This document shows, one piece after another, positions 1 to 6,466 of a DNA stretch of 6,678 nt. The translations under genes and the position numbers were made by a program. The notes under the pieces are model-generated. The model saw only the letters and a program-made list of their open reading frames with translations, was not told where the DNA came from and did not search any database. Each line of letters starts with the position of its first letter. Within the stretch, counting starts at the first letter, position 1. Source of the stretch: an uncultured Pseudomonas sp. (GTDB taxonomy: Bacteria > Pseudomonadota > Gammaproteobacteria > Pseudomonadales > Pseudomonadaceae); the NCBI GenBank assembly GCA_946886875.1, contig CAMPJN010000211.1:1-6678 (forward strand), written 5' to 3'.

Positions 1-385
1 CCAGCACGCCTTCCACTTCGTTGTCGTTCATCAGGTCCATCAGGCCGCTGTACACACGCACGCAACCGTTGGCCATGGCCCAGGCGTTGACCTCGTCGAC
101 CAGGTAAACCTTATAGGTGACCGGCGTACCCTTGACCTGGCTGCCGAGGTTGCTGGCGATTTTCTCCAGACGCTTGCTGTACTTGCTGTCGGCGGGTGCG
201 ATTGGCGACTGGGCGTCCATCTGCACGCAGGCATCGTCGGCCATGGCCTTCACTTCGGCATCGCTGAGAGTAGCCGCCTGCATGGCTTGCAACCCGGTGT
301 TAAGCATGGCGTCGGGGCTCATGTTCTGACAGCCGGAAAGCAGAGTGGCGAGTGCGAGCGCGGAAAGGGAGAGCTGCAGTTTCAT
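1..385 (-). CDS. M48-family metalloprotease lipoprotein (5' part, runs off left edge)
   Basis: The N-terminal 128 residues of a secreted zinc-protease-type protein are visible. The start MKLQLSLSALALATLLSGC is a lipoprotein signal peptide with lipobox LSGC and acylated Cys19. Residue 20 is Gln rather than Asp, which suggests outer-membrane sorting. The region VYLVDEVNAWAMANGCVRVY (about 93-112) followed by SGLMDLMNDNEVEGVLG matches the stretch just before the HExxH zinc motif in M48 proteases of the LoiP/YggG/YcaL type. The window ends right before that motif, so the catalytic residues cannot be checked. Such proteins act in envelope protein quality control. ATG 385 is chosen because AAGGA at 394-398 lies 8 nt upstream; an in-frame ATG at 391 is only 2 nt from it. 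The gene lies some 300 bp from the T6SS-like cluster and is probably unrelated, ordinary chromosome. Family call is confident; the exact orthologue is not known. Confidence 0.9.
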   Translation of the reverse strand, partial: MKLQLSLSALALATLLSGCQNMSPDAMLNTGLQAMQAATLSDAEVKAMADDACVQMDAQSPIAPADSKYSKRLEKIASNLGSQVKGTPVTYKVYLVDEVNAWAMANGCVRVYSGLMDLMNDNEVEGVL

Positions 386-693
386 GGTCATCGTCCTTGA
401 GGATTGAGAGGTAATGGGGTGGCCAAGAGGCAGCAGCGTCCCGGCCGGCGCGGCATTGTCGGTGATATGGGGCAAATCAGAGTGGGATGAGGGTCACATT
501 CTGTAGTTTGGCGTAGGCTGCCAATGTTCCGGCAACCATGGCGTTCGCTGCTGTTCGGCGCGCTGCAGGCGCGCTGGTCGCGCTGTTCGAGCAGATCGCC
601 GCCCGCATGTCCACAGTCGCCCTGTTCGCCGCCATGATGTGTTTATGCAGGTTCGAACACGGAAGGCGCCGACTTCACCCTGCAAGCCCATAC
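386..693. other. Gene-poor interval of 308 bp
   Basis: No reading frame here is convincing. A 65-codon minus frame (494-691) is very Arg-rich, lacks a Shine-Dalgarno site and starts just after the stop of the 92-aa gene. A 59-codon plus frame (538-717) also lacks a Shine-Dalgarno site. A perfect GCGCGC/GCGCGC inverted repeat with a 5-nt loop lies at 558-574, but no T tract follows on either strand, so it is not called a terminator. The promoter of the M48 gene should lie in the lower part of this interval, but no clear -35/-10 pair was recognised. Confidence 0.5.
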
Positions 694-972
694 TCAGGCA
701 GGCATAGGCTCATTTAGGCCCTGAAGCATTTTCTTGGCGCCGAGAATACCGATGATGCCCACAGGGACAAAGGGTACACAGCCGACGATAAAAATGATTG
801 CTCCCAGCTTGGTCTTGTTGACCATGACCAGCAGCATGCCGACGACATTCATCAGAAGAAATGGCAGCACCCAGACAAACAGGCCCTCATAGTGCGGCTC
901 CACGCTGATCCAGATCACTGCGAGCAAATGAATGAAGGCGCCCAGCGGCATTTTGAAATCCATGTTGTTCAT
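694..972 (-). CDS. Small three-helix membrane protein, unknown function
   Basis: This encodes 92 aa starting MNNMDFKMPLGAF. I do not recognise the family. Three hydrophobic segments are visible at about residues 8-24, 30-51 and 56-78, leaving only short charged loops (EPHYEG, VNKTK) and a short tail (KKMLQGLNEPMPA). It is therefore very likely an inner-membrane protein with little soluble part. The start at 972 is preferred over an in-frame ATG at 1008 because AAGGA at 981-985 lies exactly 8 nt upstream. The longer form would add MDRTSTYSRKER with no matching ribosome site. It follows the interrupted membrane-protein locus by about 97 nt, in the same orientation. Being a small membrane protein at the end of a pore-former operon, it could be an accessory immunity protein, but that rests on position only. 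An unrelated housekeeping membrane protein is equally possible. Confidence 0.75.
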   Translation of the reverse strand: MNNMDFKMPLGAFIHLLAVIWISVEPHYEGLFVWVLPFLLMNVVGMLLVMVNKTKLGAIIFIVGCVPFVPVGIIGILGAKKMLQGLNEPMPA

Positions 973-980
973 GCGTTCTT

Positions 981-985
981 TCCTT
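981..985 (-). promoter_or_regulatory. Ribosome binding site AAGGA deciding the start of the 92-aa gene
   Basis: AAGGA on the minus strand is followed by an 8-nt spacer (AAGAACGC) and ATG at 972-970. It supports this ATG over the in-frame ATG at 1008. Confidence 0.75.
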
Positions 986-1051
986 GAGTATGTCGAAGTG
1001 CGGTCCAAGTCGCGGACAACTACCGGCGTGCCGTGCGGGGCTAAAAGGGTG

Positions 1052-1076
1052 GGAGTGGATAAAACTTAATCACTCC
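1052..1076 (-). other. Imperfect hairpin at the end of the 107-codon frame (weak terminator candidate)
   Basis: On the plus strand GGAGTG-G-AT (1052-1060) pairs with ATCACTCC (1069-1076), giving an 8-bp stem with one bulged G and an 8-nt loop. On the minus strand the hairpin contains the TGA stop of the 107-codon frame (1072-1070) and is followed a few bases later by CCCTTTTAG. The T run is short and displaced, so termination would be weak at best. It could attenuate transcription into the 92-aa gene. Confidence 0.25.
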
Positions 1077-1393
1077 GACCCTAATAGCGCTCGGGCTTTG
1101 TAAAATAGCCAGCCCTTCAACACAAAGGGATGGATTGCTTTGATCTGCGCCAACCGGATCTGCTCGTTGACCTTGAAGTCCTTACTGTTTTGGCTATCGC
1201 TAAGCCGCAAGTGAGCAGCCAGTCTGAAACAGTCCTTGGTCAAGGATACTTCCATCTTCAGGGTGCTACTAAGCGGCTCAGGTGATGTCAGCCAATGGAT
1301 CATCATCACTATCGCGATGATTGGAATAGCCGTCACCAAAAACACCGCCAGATCACCACGCCAATACAGAAGAAACGCATTGCCAGCCATCAT
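1070..1393 (-). CDS. Membrane-anchored small protein, unknown; probably the 3' part of an interrupted gene
   Basis: This is a frame of 107 codons starting MMAGNAFLLYWRGD. One strong hydrophobic segment lies at residues 14-35 (DLAVFLVTAIPIIAIVMMIHWL). A soluble, charged C-terminal part of about 70 residues follows and ends KGWLFYKARALLGSE. I do not recognise the family. There is no Shine-Dalgarno site before the ATG pair at 1393/1390; the preceding bases are T-rich. The codon two positions upstream of ATG 1393 is a TGA (1399-1397) that closes another frame in the same phase, so translation would depend on restart after that stop. The first residues (LMMAGNAFLLYW) look like the second half of a transmembrane helix whose first half (AVIFSF) lies before the TGA. 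My reading is that this is the downstream piece of one disrupted two-helix membrane protein, possibly an immunity protein by position. A real coupled two-gene arrangement remains possible. Confidence 0.55.
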   Translation of the reverse strand: MMAGNAFLLYWRGDLAVFLVTAIPIIAIVMMIHWLTSPEPLSSTLKMEVSLTKDCFRLAAHLRLSDSQNSKDFKVNEQIRLAQIKAIHPFVLKGWLFYKARALLGSE

Positions 1394-1396
1394 CAG

Positions 1397-1570
1397 TCAA
1401 AAACTGAAAATCACCGCCTGATCGTGCGTCAGCGACGACGCTGTGCAGGGCACACCGGCATTAATTGGGCCGTTGAGAATTTCTTGGACTTCGTCGGTGA
1501 GTTTCAAAATGTAGTGCACACAAACAAATTTATAAAAGCGAATTAACGCTGCATCAGAGATAGAGCACAT
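1397..1570 (-). pseudogene. Upstream piece of the interrupted membrane-protein gene (57 codons)
   Basis: From ATG 1570 the frame reads MCSISDAALIRFYKFVCV, then HYILKLTDEVQEILNG, PINAGVPCTASS and LTHDQAVIFSF before TGA at 1399-1397. It overlaps the last 17 nt of the 348-aa gene. The part from about residue 18 onward has a protein-like composition: an amphipathic stretch, then the start of a hydrophobic run cut off by the stop. No good Shine-Dalgarno site precedes ATG 1570. GTG 1519 (giving HYILKLTDEV...) and TTG 1507 are alternative starts, also without a clear site, so the true N-terminus is unknown. The frame continues in phase into the 107-codon frame after the TGA, and a TGG in place of TGA would give one protein of about 150-166 aa with two transmembrane helices. 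It could instead be a short separate gene. Confidence 0.5.
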
Positions 1571-2600
1571 GCCTGGCCATCAGGTTGGGGCGCGATGAGG
1601 TGTTGAGCTGTTGAACGCGAATTAGCAACTCATCCATGGCGTTCTTATAGGTCGCATCATCCATATCGCGCCAATATCTGGGATTGCGGCCTGCCTGGCG
1701 GTCATGCTCGGCGGTTGTTGGGTCAAGCGGGCGGAATTCCTCCCAGGTGGGTATGTCCGGCAGCGGATGGCTGATATCCATATAGTTCTGCCACATATCC
1801 CAAAGCGCAAAACAGGCCTGTTCCGAACTCTGCAAACCGATGACTGGTTTGAAGTCGATGGCCACGGGCTGATAGCGATGCACCAAGTGCAGGGAGTACT
1901 GTGGCAGGCCTTGGCGACTTGGCAGGATATGTACGCAGGCATCGAATTCATAAAACGGTCGAACGAAATCACCCTCTATACCCAGATGTGCGAACTGACC
2001 GGGCTTACGCGCAAAAATAATCACTTTACCGGTTTGGCGATTAAGTTCCCAAAGCGGGCCTTTTGAAGGTTTTAATATCCAATACGTCGGTAATTTATAA
2101 ATGGCAACATACCCAACTGCCCAACAAAATAGCGAGGGCATAATCACCCAGTAAACTGGAGTCACCAAGTTGTCTAATATATTGCTTGTATCTTTCGATA
2201 TATAAACTCCGACATATACTGCTATCGGTACAAACATAAAAAAATAAAGAGCAACTCCAATTAAGGAAAGAGCGCGACCCAGCCCCCACATGTACAGCCA
2301 TATTTGCGTCCAAAGCGATACATGCGCTCGGCGGTAACAAAGATGATTGCAGATAGAATGAAACACCGTTTCATTGCGCTGGCGGGTTCCGGGGTGTTTA
2401 CGCTCATTCTCCTCCAGTTCGCGCAGCCGTTTTGGCGAATCGTTATCGACAAAACTAAAAGGCGCTATATCTTCCGTATTCCCCCACGATAGAACCCTTG
2501 TTAGTAGGCCGGCCTGCTTACGGGTTTGTGGCGGCTGGTTAGGGATATGCAGGGAGTCGTAGGCCCCTTCGGCATAGTGGGTTGTAACAGCCGTATTCAT
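1554..2600 (-). CDS. DUF6708-type two-helix membrane protein; candidate immunity partner of the effector
   Basis: This encodes 348 aa. Residues 1-105 are soluble and basic/polar. Two transmembrane helices follow at about 110-134 (LSLIGVALYFFMFVPIAVYV...) and 147-168. The C-terminal half is soluble and carries the stretches WELNRQTGKVI (184-194), YEFDACVHI (217-225), MDISHPLPDIPTWEEFRPLD (274-293) and AEHDRQAGRNPRYWRDMDDA (297-316). I recognise these as typical of DUF6708 proteins found beside T6SS effectors in Pseudomonas. That is from memory, not a search. The function of the family is not established to my knowledge. A two-helix membrane protein directly after a pore-forming effector suggests immunity. 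It starts 14 nt after the effector stop. AAGAGG at 2611-2616 overlaps that stop and lies 10 nt before ATG, so the genes are probably co-transcribed and coupled. Its transmembrane region is strikingly AT-rich (about 38% G+C over 2041-2280), unlike the effector. Confidence 0.85.
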   Translation of the reverse strand: MNTAVTTHYAEGAYDSLHIPNQPPQTRKQAGLLTRVLSWGNTEDIAPFSFVDNDSPKRLRELEENERKHPGTRQRNETVFHSICNHLCYRRAHVSLWTQIWLYMWGLGRALSLIGVALYFFMFVPIAVYVGVYISKDTSNILDNLVTPVYWVIMPSLFCWAVGYVAIYKLPTYWILKPSKGPLWELNRQTGKVIIFARKPGQFAHLGIEGDFVRPFYEFDACVHILPSRQGLPQYSLHLVHRYQPVAIDFKPVIGLQSSEQACFALWDMWQNYMDISHPLPDIPTWEEFRPLDPTTAEHDRQAGRNPRYWRDMDDATYKNAMDELLIRVQQLNTSSRPNLMARHVLYL

Positions 2601-2614
2601 GGCGGTGCAGCCTC

Positions 2615-5600
2615 TTAGTCTTGATGGCTTTGTTCATCGGCCCAGAAAGCCTGTTGAGTTGCCGTGTAATTAGGTTTGCCATGCTCGCTGGCATTGAAAC
2701 GCAGGGGGTCTACCGGTGGCGGGGCAGGAAAATGCCATTGCTGCTTGCCATCATCTGCAATTACCTGCGCACGTACGGCCCAGCTATAGCGGTGCATGGT
2801 AATGCTAATGCCACTGCGCTGGGCGGGAGGTGTTGGCGGTTGCCGGATATACAGATCGAGCCCTGCCGGAGTCTGCTCTTGATACAACAGATAAGCGGGT
2901 TTGGGCTTCACCTTATCCGCAGGCAGGCTGGTATCCAGATAGAAGTTCTGCCCTGGCAGCAACTCTACAGTTTCCACCATGCGATCCCCCCTCGGGCTGG
3001 GAGAGCTGCGGTGTAAGCGCTGCCAAATGCCAACACGCATTTGACTGGCCCCCAGGGAGCTGATTAGTCCCGGTAAGTTGCTGGCAATCTGGATACGCAT
3101 ATTGGCTTCGCGCATGGCTTGGTGCCTGGCCTCCTGGCCGGGCATGGGGTAGCTGCTACGGGCTTTGGCTTGCTCGGGGTTGGCTTCAACCTGTATATGC
3201 ATGCCGGCAAACAAACCGACCAGGCGATAGAAGGCCTCTTTCTCATCCTGCAGATGGGCTGGGCGCACCGTGTCTATAAAAATGCCGGGCTGGTCCTTAC
3301 CGAACGGCCCCAGCTTAAGCCACTCCTCGACTGGGGTATCGTCCAGCCACCAGACCAGCGCCGCGCCGGCCAGGGTCAGGGCCAGGCCAATGGCGATCAT
3401 CCACCCCGCAGGGCCAAGAGCCAGCAAGGATGCGCCGGCCGCAGGGCCAACCATAAAGGCACTGGCGAAAGTGGCGACACCGCCGGCGGCCATCAGGGCA
3501 TAACCCCAGCCCGCATCGTCGCCCAAGGCGAATTCATTAATCGAGTCGGAAATATTCAACCCGGTAAACAGAACTGCGCCCACCGCCCCCAGGGTCATTC
3601 GCATGGTGACATTGGCGGCAAAGAGGTTGCCCCAGACAATACGATTACGAAACAGGTTGCGATCCAAGCTTGTGCTTACCGTTCGCATAATTTTCGTATC
3701 GTGAGCTACACGTTCGGCAAGAAGCTCAAGCGCTAGGCCTGCATCATAAAAGGCACTAAAAACGCCAGAAATAGCTCGAAACTCACTACGGCTACGGGCA
3801 GTCGCCTCCAGAGACGACCACTCCGCTCGCACATTAAACAACTCAAATCCCATCATCAGTGGAGGCATGATGGGCGAGTTAAGCGTGCGATATACCCCGC
3901 TGCGTAGTCGGGCCTGGTATGCGCGGTCTGCTTCGTTAAGGCTCGTTCGCTGGCGGTCTAGGTTTTCTTGCGCCTGGAAGAGATCGCGCAGTTGCTGGTA
4001 GAGCCGCTCCAAGCGCTGAGTGGTTTCATGGCGAGCCGGTAATACAATCAGCAAATGTTCCTGTTTGCCGGCGGGAAGACCCGCGGCTCTGGCCTCGCCG
4101 GCGCTGCTGGTAGCGGCTACATCGCCCTGCTCGTTGCGTACGGTGCCGGTCATGCGCGTTCCGGGGCCGGTCGCTGCCATGCCCAGCAGGTCGGGGCGCA
4201 CTATGTAGTGGTCACGGGTATTGACTCGGCCACTGCGTTCGAAGCGCATTGCGCCCAGGGTTTCGGGAAGCATGGTGCGCGCCAGTTGAAAACTCCTGGC
4301 TTCATACATACTCAGTCGCGCCGTGCGGGTCTCACTGCGAAGCACCTCCTGGCTCTGGTCAACGCCACGGCGAGAAGCGTCCACCGTTGCGCTCGCTTTC
4401 TGGACCCGGCCTTGGGCCTCCAGCATCGCGTTCTCGGCGGCCTGCAAGGCGCCCTGCAATACACCCAGTACGCTCATCAACGCATTGGTCGAGTTCTTAA
4501 AACCGAGCAAGCTCTTGAAATCACCCCGCTGCGCCGCTGCGATTAGCACAACGACGTCTAGCAGACGTGCGTTGTCCGATTTGGGCAGAGGGGCATTTTC
4601 CAAGGCTGCAAGTGCGCTTGGACGCAAACGACCATCGCCCAGATTCTCTTCTTTGCCTGCCGGGCGTTGGTAGGCCGCCATGCAGATTTGCTGGTCGGCT
4701 TTCGGCCAGAGCATTGCGTGTAAGGGATGGTGGTCGCTGTCGGCGATATCGAGGAGGAGTTTTTCCTGGTCGGTGGCCTTGCGTCGAAAGCTGAGGTTCA
4801 GTGGGTCATTCAGTCGCTTGGCCATGCTGGCCATGCATTGCCCGGTCAGGGCGAAAGCACCTAGGTAGTCGAAACCGTCCAGGCAAAAAAGATCGCCCAG
4901 GGTCTGTTGGTTGGAAGGCTCCTTGAGGCAACTCGCCAGACACCTACGCGCCTGACCATGAGCGATTTGAGCATGGCGGCCAAGCGGCTCGGCAAGAATA
5001 TGCCTGATACGTTCATGGCCCTCCGCATCCAGCGCCTTGGCGCAGCGGCTCAGCGGGTTGGTTTTGCCATCGATCCGCAATGGCAGCACGAAATTGCTCA
5101 CGAGCAGTGCGCTCGCATAGTGGGGCTGAAGGCTAGCGCGTTCGGCGGCCAAGCTCACTGCTGCTTGGGCGGCTTCGATGCGGTCGCGCAATTGACGCAT
5201 GCGGTATACCGCGTCCTCCACCAACAAACCGGCGATTTGCCGGGTGCGAGCATCGGCTAGCGCATCGGCAACGGCGGGTTGTGCCTGCCAGTTCTTGATG
5301 CCTTCTTCGAGCTTTTCTTTCTGCTTTGTTTGCTTGGTTTCGTCTTGTGGTGGACGTAGAGCCAGTAGTTTGCGCTCCAGGCAGATTGCCAGGGGGTCGA
5401 GTTCCGGTGCTTTACGCAGATGGGGAGCTTGTCCGGCTTCGTAACCGTCGACAAGCTTTTGCGCTGCCTGGTAGCACTTCGCCGGATAGCCGCCGGCAAG
5501 ATCATGCAGATAGTGCGTGGGATGATCGAACTGCGGTTCGTACAGCGGTTCACGCAGGCGTTGCGGTTCTGTCAGGTTCAAGGGAAAGATTCGATTGTTC

Positions 5601-6466
5601 AAGCTACGGCGGCGCGCTTCGGCTTCTGCGGCAGGCTGCATGGCAGATGCATTCTGACTGAGAATGGCCAACAGCAACCCCTGAGCCAAGGCACGCCCGT
5701 CAGGGCCAGCGCCGAGCTTTTTAAACTGCTGAGTGGATGCCTGCATATTGAAACGCTGGCAACGCTGGGCGCGCAGCTTGGTGTCCTGTTCCAGACGGCG
5801 CAGGCGAGCGGCCGGCAGTTGTACCTCGGCAAAGGCAAGTTCGACGTCGCTTACTTGACCGCGATTCCAGCGGGCCGGCAGCCAGATTTCCTGCAGGCCT
5901 TTACCGCAAGCATCACGTGGGCCGATACAGAATCCGTCTTGTTGGCGAAAGGCTTTTACGTCTATGTCGTGATAGGTGTTTTTACCTTCGCTCTGACGGA
6001 TTTCGAGTTCGCGCCAGAGCTTGCCGCGGTAAAAGACATAGAGGTAGCCGGGCCTGGCGAGGACAGGGATGCCTTGATCCTTTTCGTTTGTGCTACTACG
6101 CATGGGCGTTAGAGGCACAATCGGTACGATCTGGTTCCATTGCTGATCGACCTGCCGCGGCGTGGCCTTGGCATCGCCCATCAATGGCACGCGGATGGGG
6201 CCACCTTTTTCGGTTTCGATTTCCAGCCAGAGGTGGCGGGTTGGTTCGTTGTCCCAAGGCCAAATATGCAGGGTGCTGCTGAACGCCGGGTCGACCAGTG
6301 GCTCCAGCTTGCGGCGTTTGGTCAGCGCTTCCTGCTGCTGGTTGTCGGTTTCATCGTAGATGACGATTCGTTGTCCTGGCGGGTGATCCTTGCCAATGAC
6401 TTCGACGATCAGCTTGCCGGCCTCGCAGGCCGGACCACCGCTCAGACTTCCAACTTTTGCAGTCAT
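2615..6466 (-). CDS. VasX-like T6SS effector with MIX-type motif, probable pore-forming toxin
   Basis: This encodes 1283 aa with no signal peptide. The N-terminal region (about 15-215) includes VLARPGYLYVFYRGKLWREL (135-154). Within it ARPGYLYVF fits the published MIX signature hRxGhhYhh of T6SS effectors, and the layout resembles the VasX N-terminal region / BTH_I2691 effector family. Long Ala/Gln/Glu/Arg-rich helical stretches, probably coiled coil, lie at about 380-445, 670-730 and 812-855. Hydrophobic segments occur at about 954-970, 985-1005 and 1007-1040, followed by LDDTPVEEWLKLGPFG (1041-1056), which I recall as usual after the membrane segments in this family. Residues 1060-1283 are soluble. 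VasX of Vibrio cholerae is a colicin-like inner-membrane pore-former of about 1085 aa, so this protein is longer. The start is firm: AAGGAG at 6475-6480 lies 8 nt before ATG, and ATGA overlaps the upstream stop. Pore formation is inferred from architecture. No enzymatic motif was recognised. Confidence 0.85.
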   Translation of the reverse strand: MTAKVGSLSGGPACEAGKLIVEVIGKDHPPGQRIVIYDETDNQQQEALTKRRKLEPLVDPAFSSTLHIWPWDNEPTRHLWLEIETEKGGPIRVPLMGDAKATPRQVDQQWNQIVPIVPLTPMRSSTNEKDQGIPVLARPGYLYVFYRGKLWRELEIRQSEGKNTYHDIDVKAFRQQDGFCIGPRDACGKGLQEIWLPARWNRGQVSDVELAFAEVQLPAARLRRLEQDTKLRAQRCQRFNMQASTQQFKKLGAGPDGRALAQGLLLAILSQNASAMQPAAEAEARRRSLNNRIFPLNLTEPQRLREPLYEPQFDHPTHYLHDLAGGYPAKCYQAAQKLVDGYEAGQAPHLRKAPELDPLAICLERKLLALRPPQDETKQTKQKEKLEEGIKNWQAQPAVADALADARTRQIAGLLVEDAVYRMRQLRDRIEAAQAAVSLAAERASLQPHYASALLVSNFVLPLRIDGKTNPLSRCAKALDAEGHERIRHILAEPLGRHAQIAHGQARRCLASCLKEPSNQQTLGDLFCLDGFDYLGAFALTGQCMASMAKRLNDPLNLSFRRKATDQEKLLLDIADSDHHPLHAMLWPKADQQICMAAYQRPAGKEENLGDGRLRPSALAALENAPLPKSDNARLLDVVVLIAAAQRGDFKSLLGFKNSTNALMSVLGVLQGALQAAENAMLEAQGRVQKASATVDASRRGVDQSQEVLRSETRTARLSMYEARSFQLARTMLPETLGAMRFERSGRVNTRDHYIVRPDLLGMAATGPGTRMTGTVRNEQGDVAATSSAGEARAAGLPAGKQEHLLIVLPARHETTQRLERLYQQLRDLFQAQENLDRQRTSLNEADRAYQARLRSGVYRTLNSPIMPPLMMGFELFNVRAEWSSLEATARSRSEFRAISGVFSAFYDAGLALELLAERVAHDTKIMRTVSTSLDRNLFRNRIVWGNLFAANVTMRMTLGAVGAVLFTGLNISDSINEFALGDDAGWGYALMAAGGVATFASAFMVGPAAGASLLALGPAGWMIAIGLALTLAGAALVWWLDDTPVEEWLKLGPFGKDQPGIFIDTVRPAHLQDEKEAFYRLVGLFAGMHIQVEANPEQAKARSSYPMPGQEARHQAMREANMRIQIASNLPGLISSLGASQMRVGIWQRLHRSSPSPRGDRMVETVELLPGQNFYLDTSLPADKVKPKPAYLLYQEQTPAGLDLYIRQPPTPPAQRSGISITMHRYSWAVRAQVIADDGKQQWHFPAPPPVDPLRFNASEHGKPNYTATQQAFWADEQSHQD

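Noticed and set aside
558..574. GCGCGC inverted repeat with a 5-nt loop
   Set aside because: No T tract on either side and expected by chance in GC-rich sequence; not called a terminator or operator.
494..691. Minus-strand frame of 65 codons just after the 92-aa gene
   Set aside because: Arg/Thr/Trp-rich translation unlike a folded protein, no Shine-Dalgarno site, and open only because of high G+C.
538..717. Plus-strand frame of 59 codons (MAFAAVRRAAGALVALFEQI...)
   Set aside because: The first half looks somewhat protein-like and hydrophobic, but there is no Shine-Dalgarno site and the C-terminus is an Arg/His-rich shadow of the 92-aa gene's end. At most it is a remnant.
973..1069. Possible promoter for the 92-aa gene
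   Set aside because: TTGTCC and TTGGAC hexamers are present, but no -10-like hexamer lies at 16-18 nt spacing.
3119..3736. Plus-strand frame of 205 codons
   Set aside because: Antisense shadow of the effector's hydrophobic region; Gly/Gln/His-rich with no recognisable features.
5420..6112. Long plus-strand frame of 230 codons
   Set aside because: Lies entirely within the 1283-aa effector gene on the opposite strand. It is an antisense shadow of a high-G+C gene with no ribosome site or recognisable domain.
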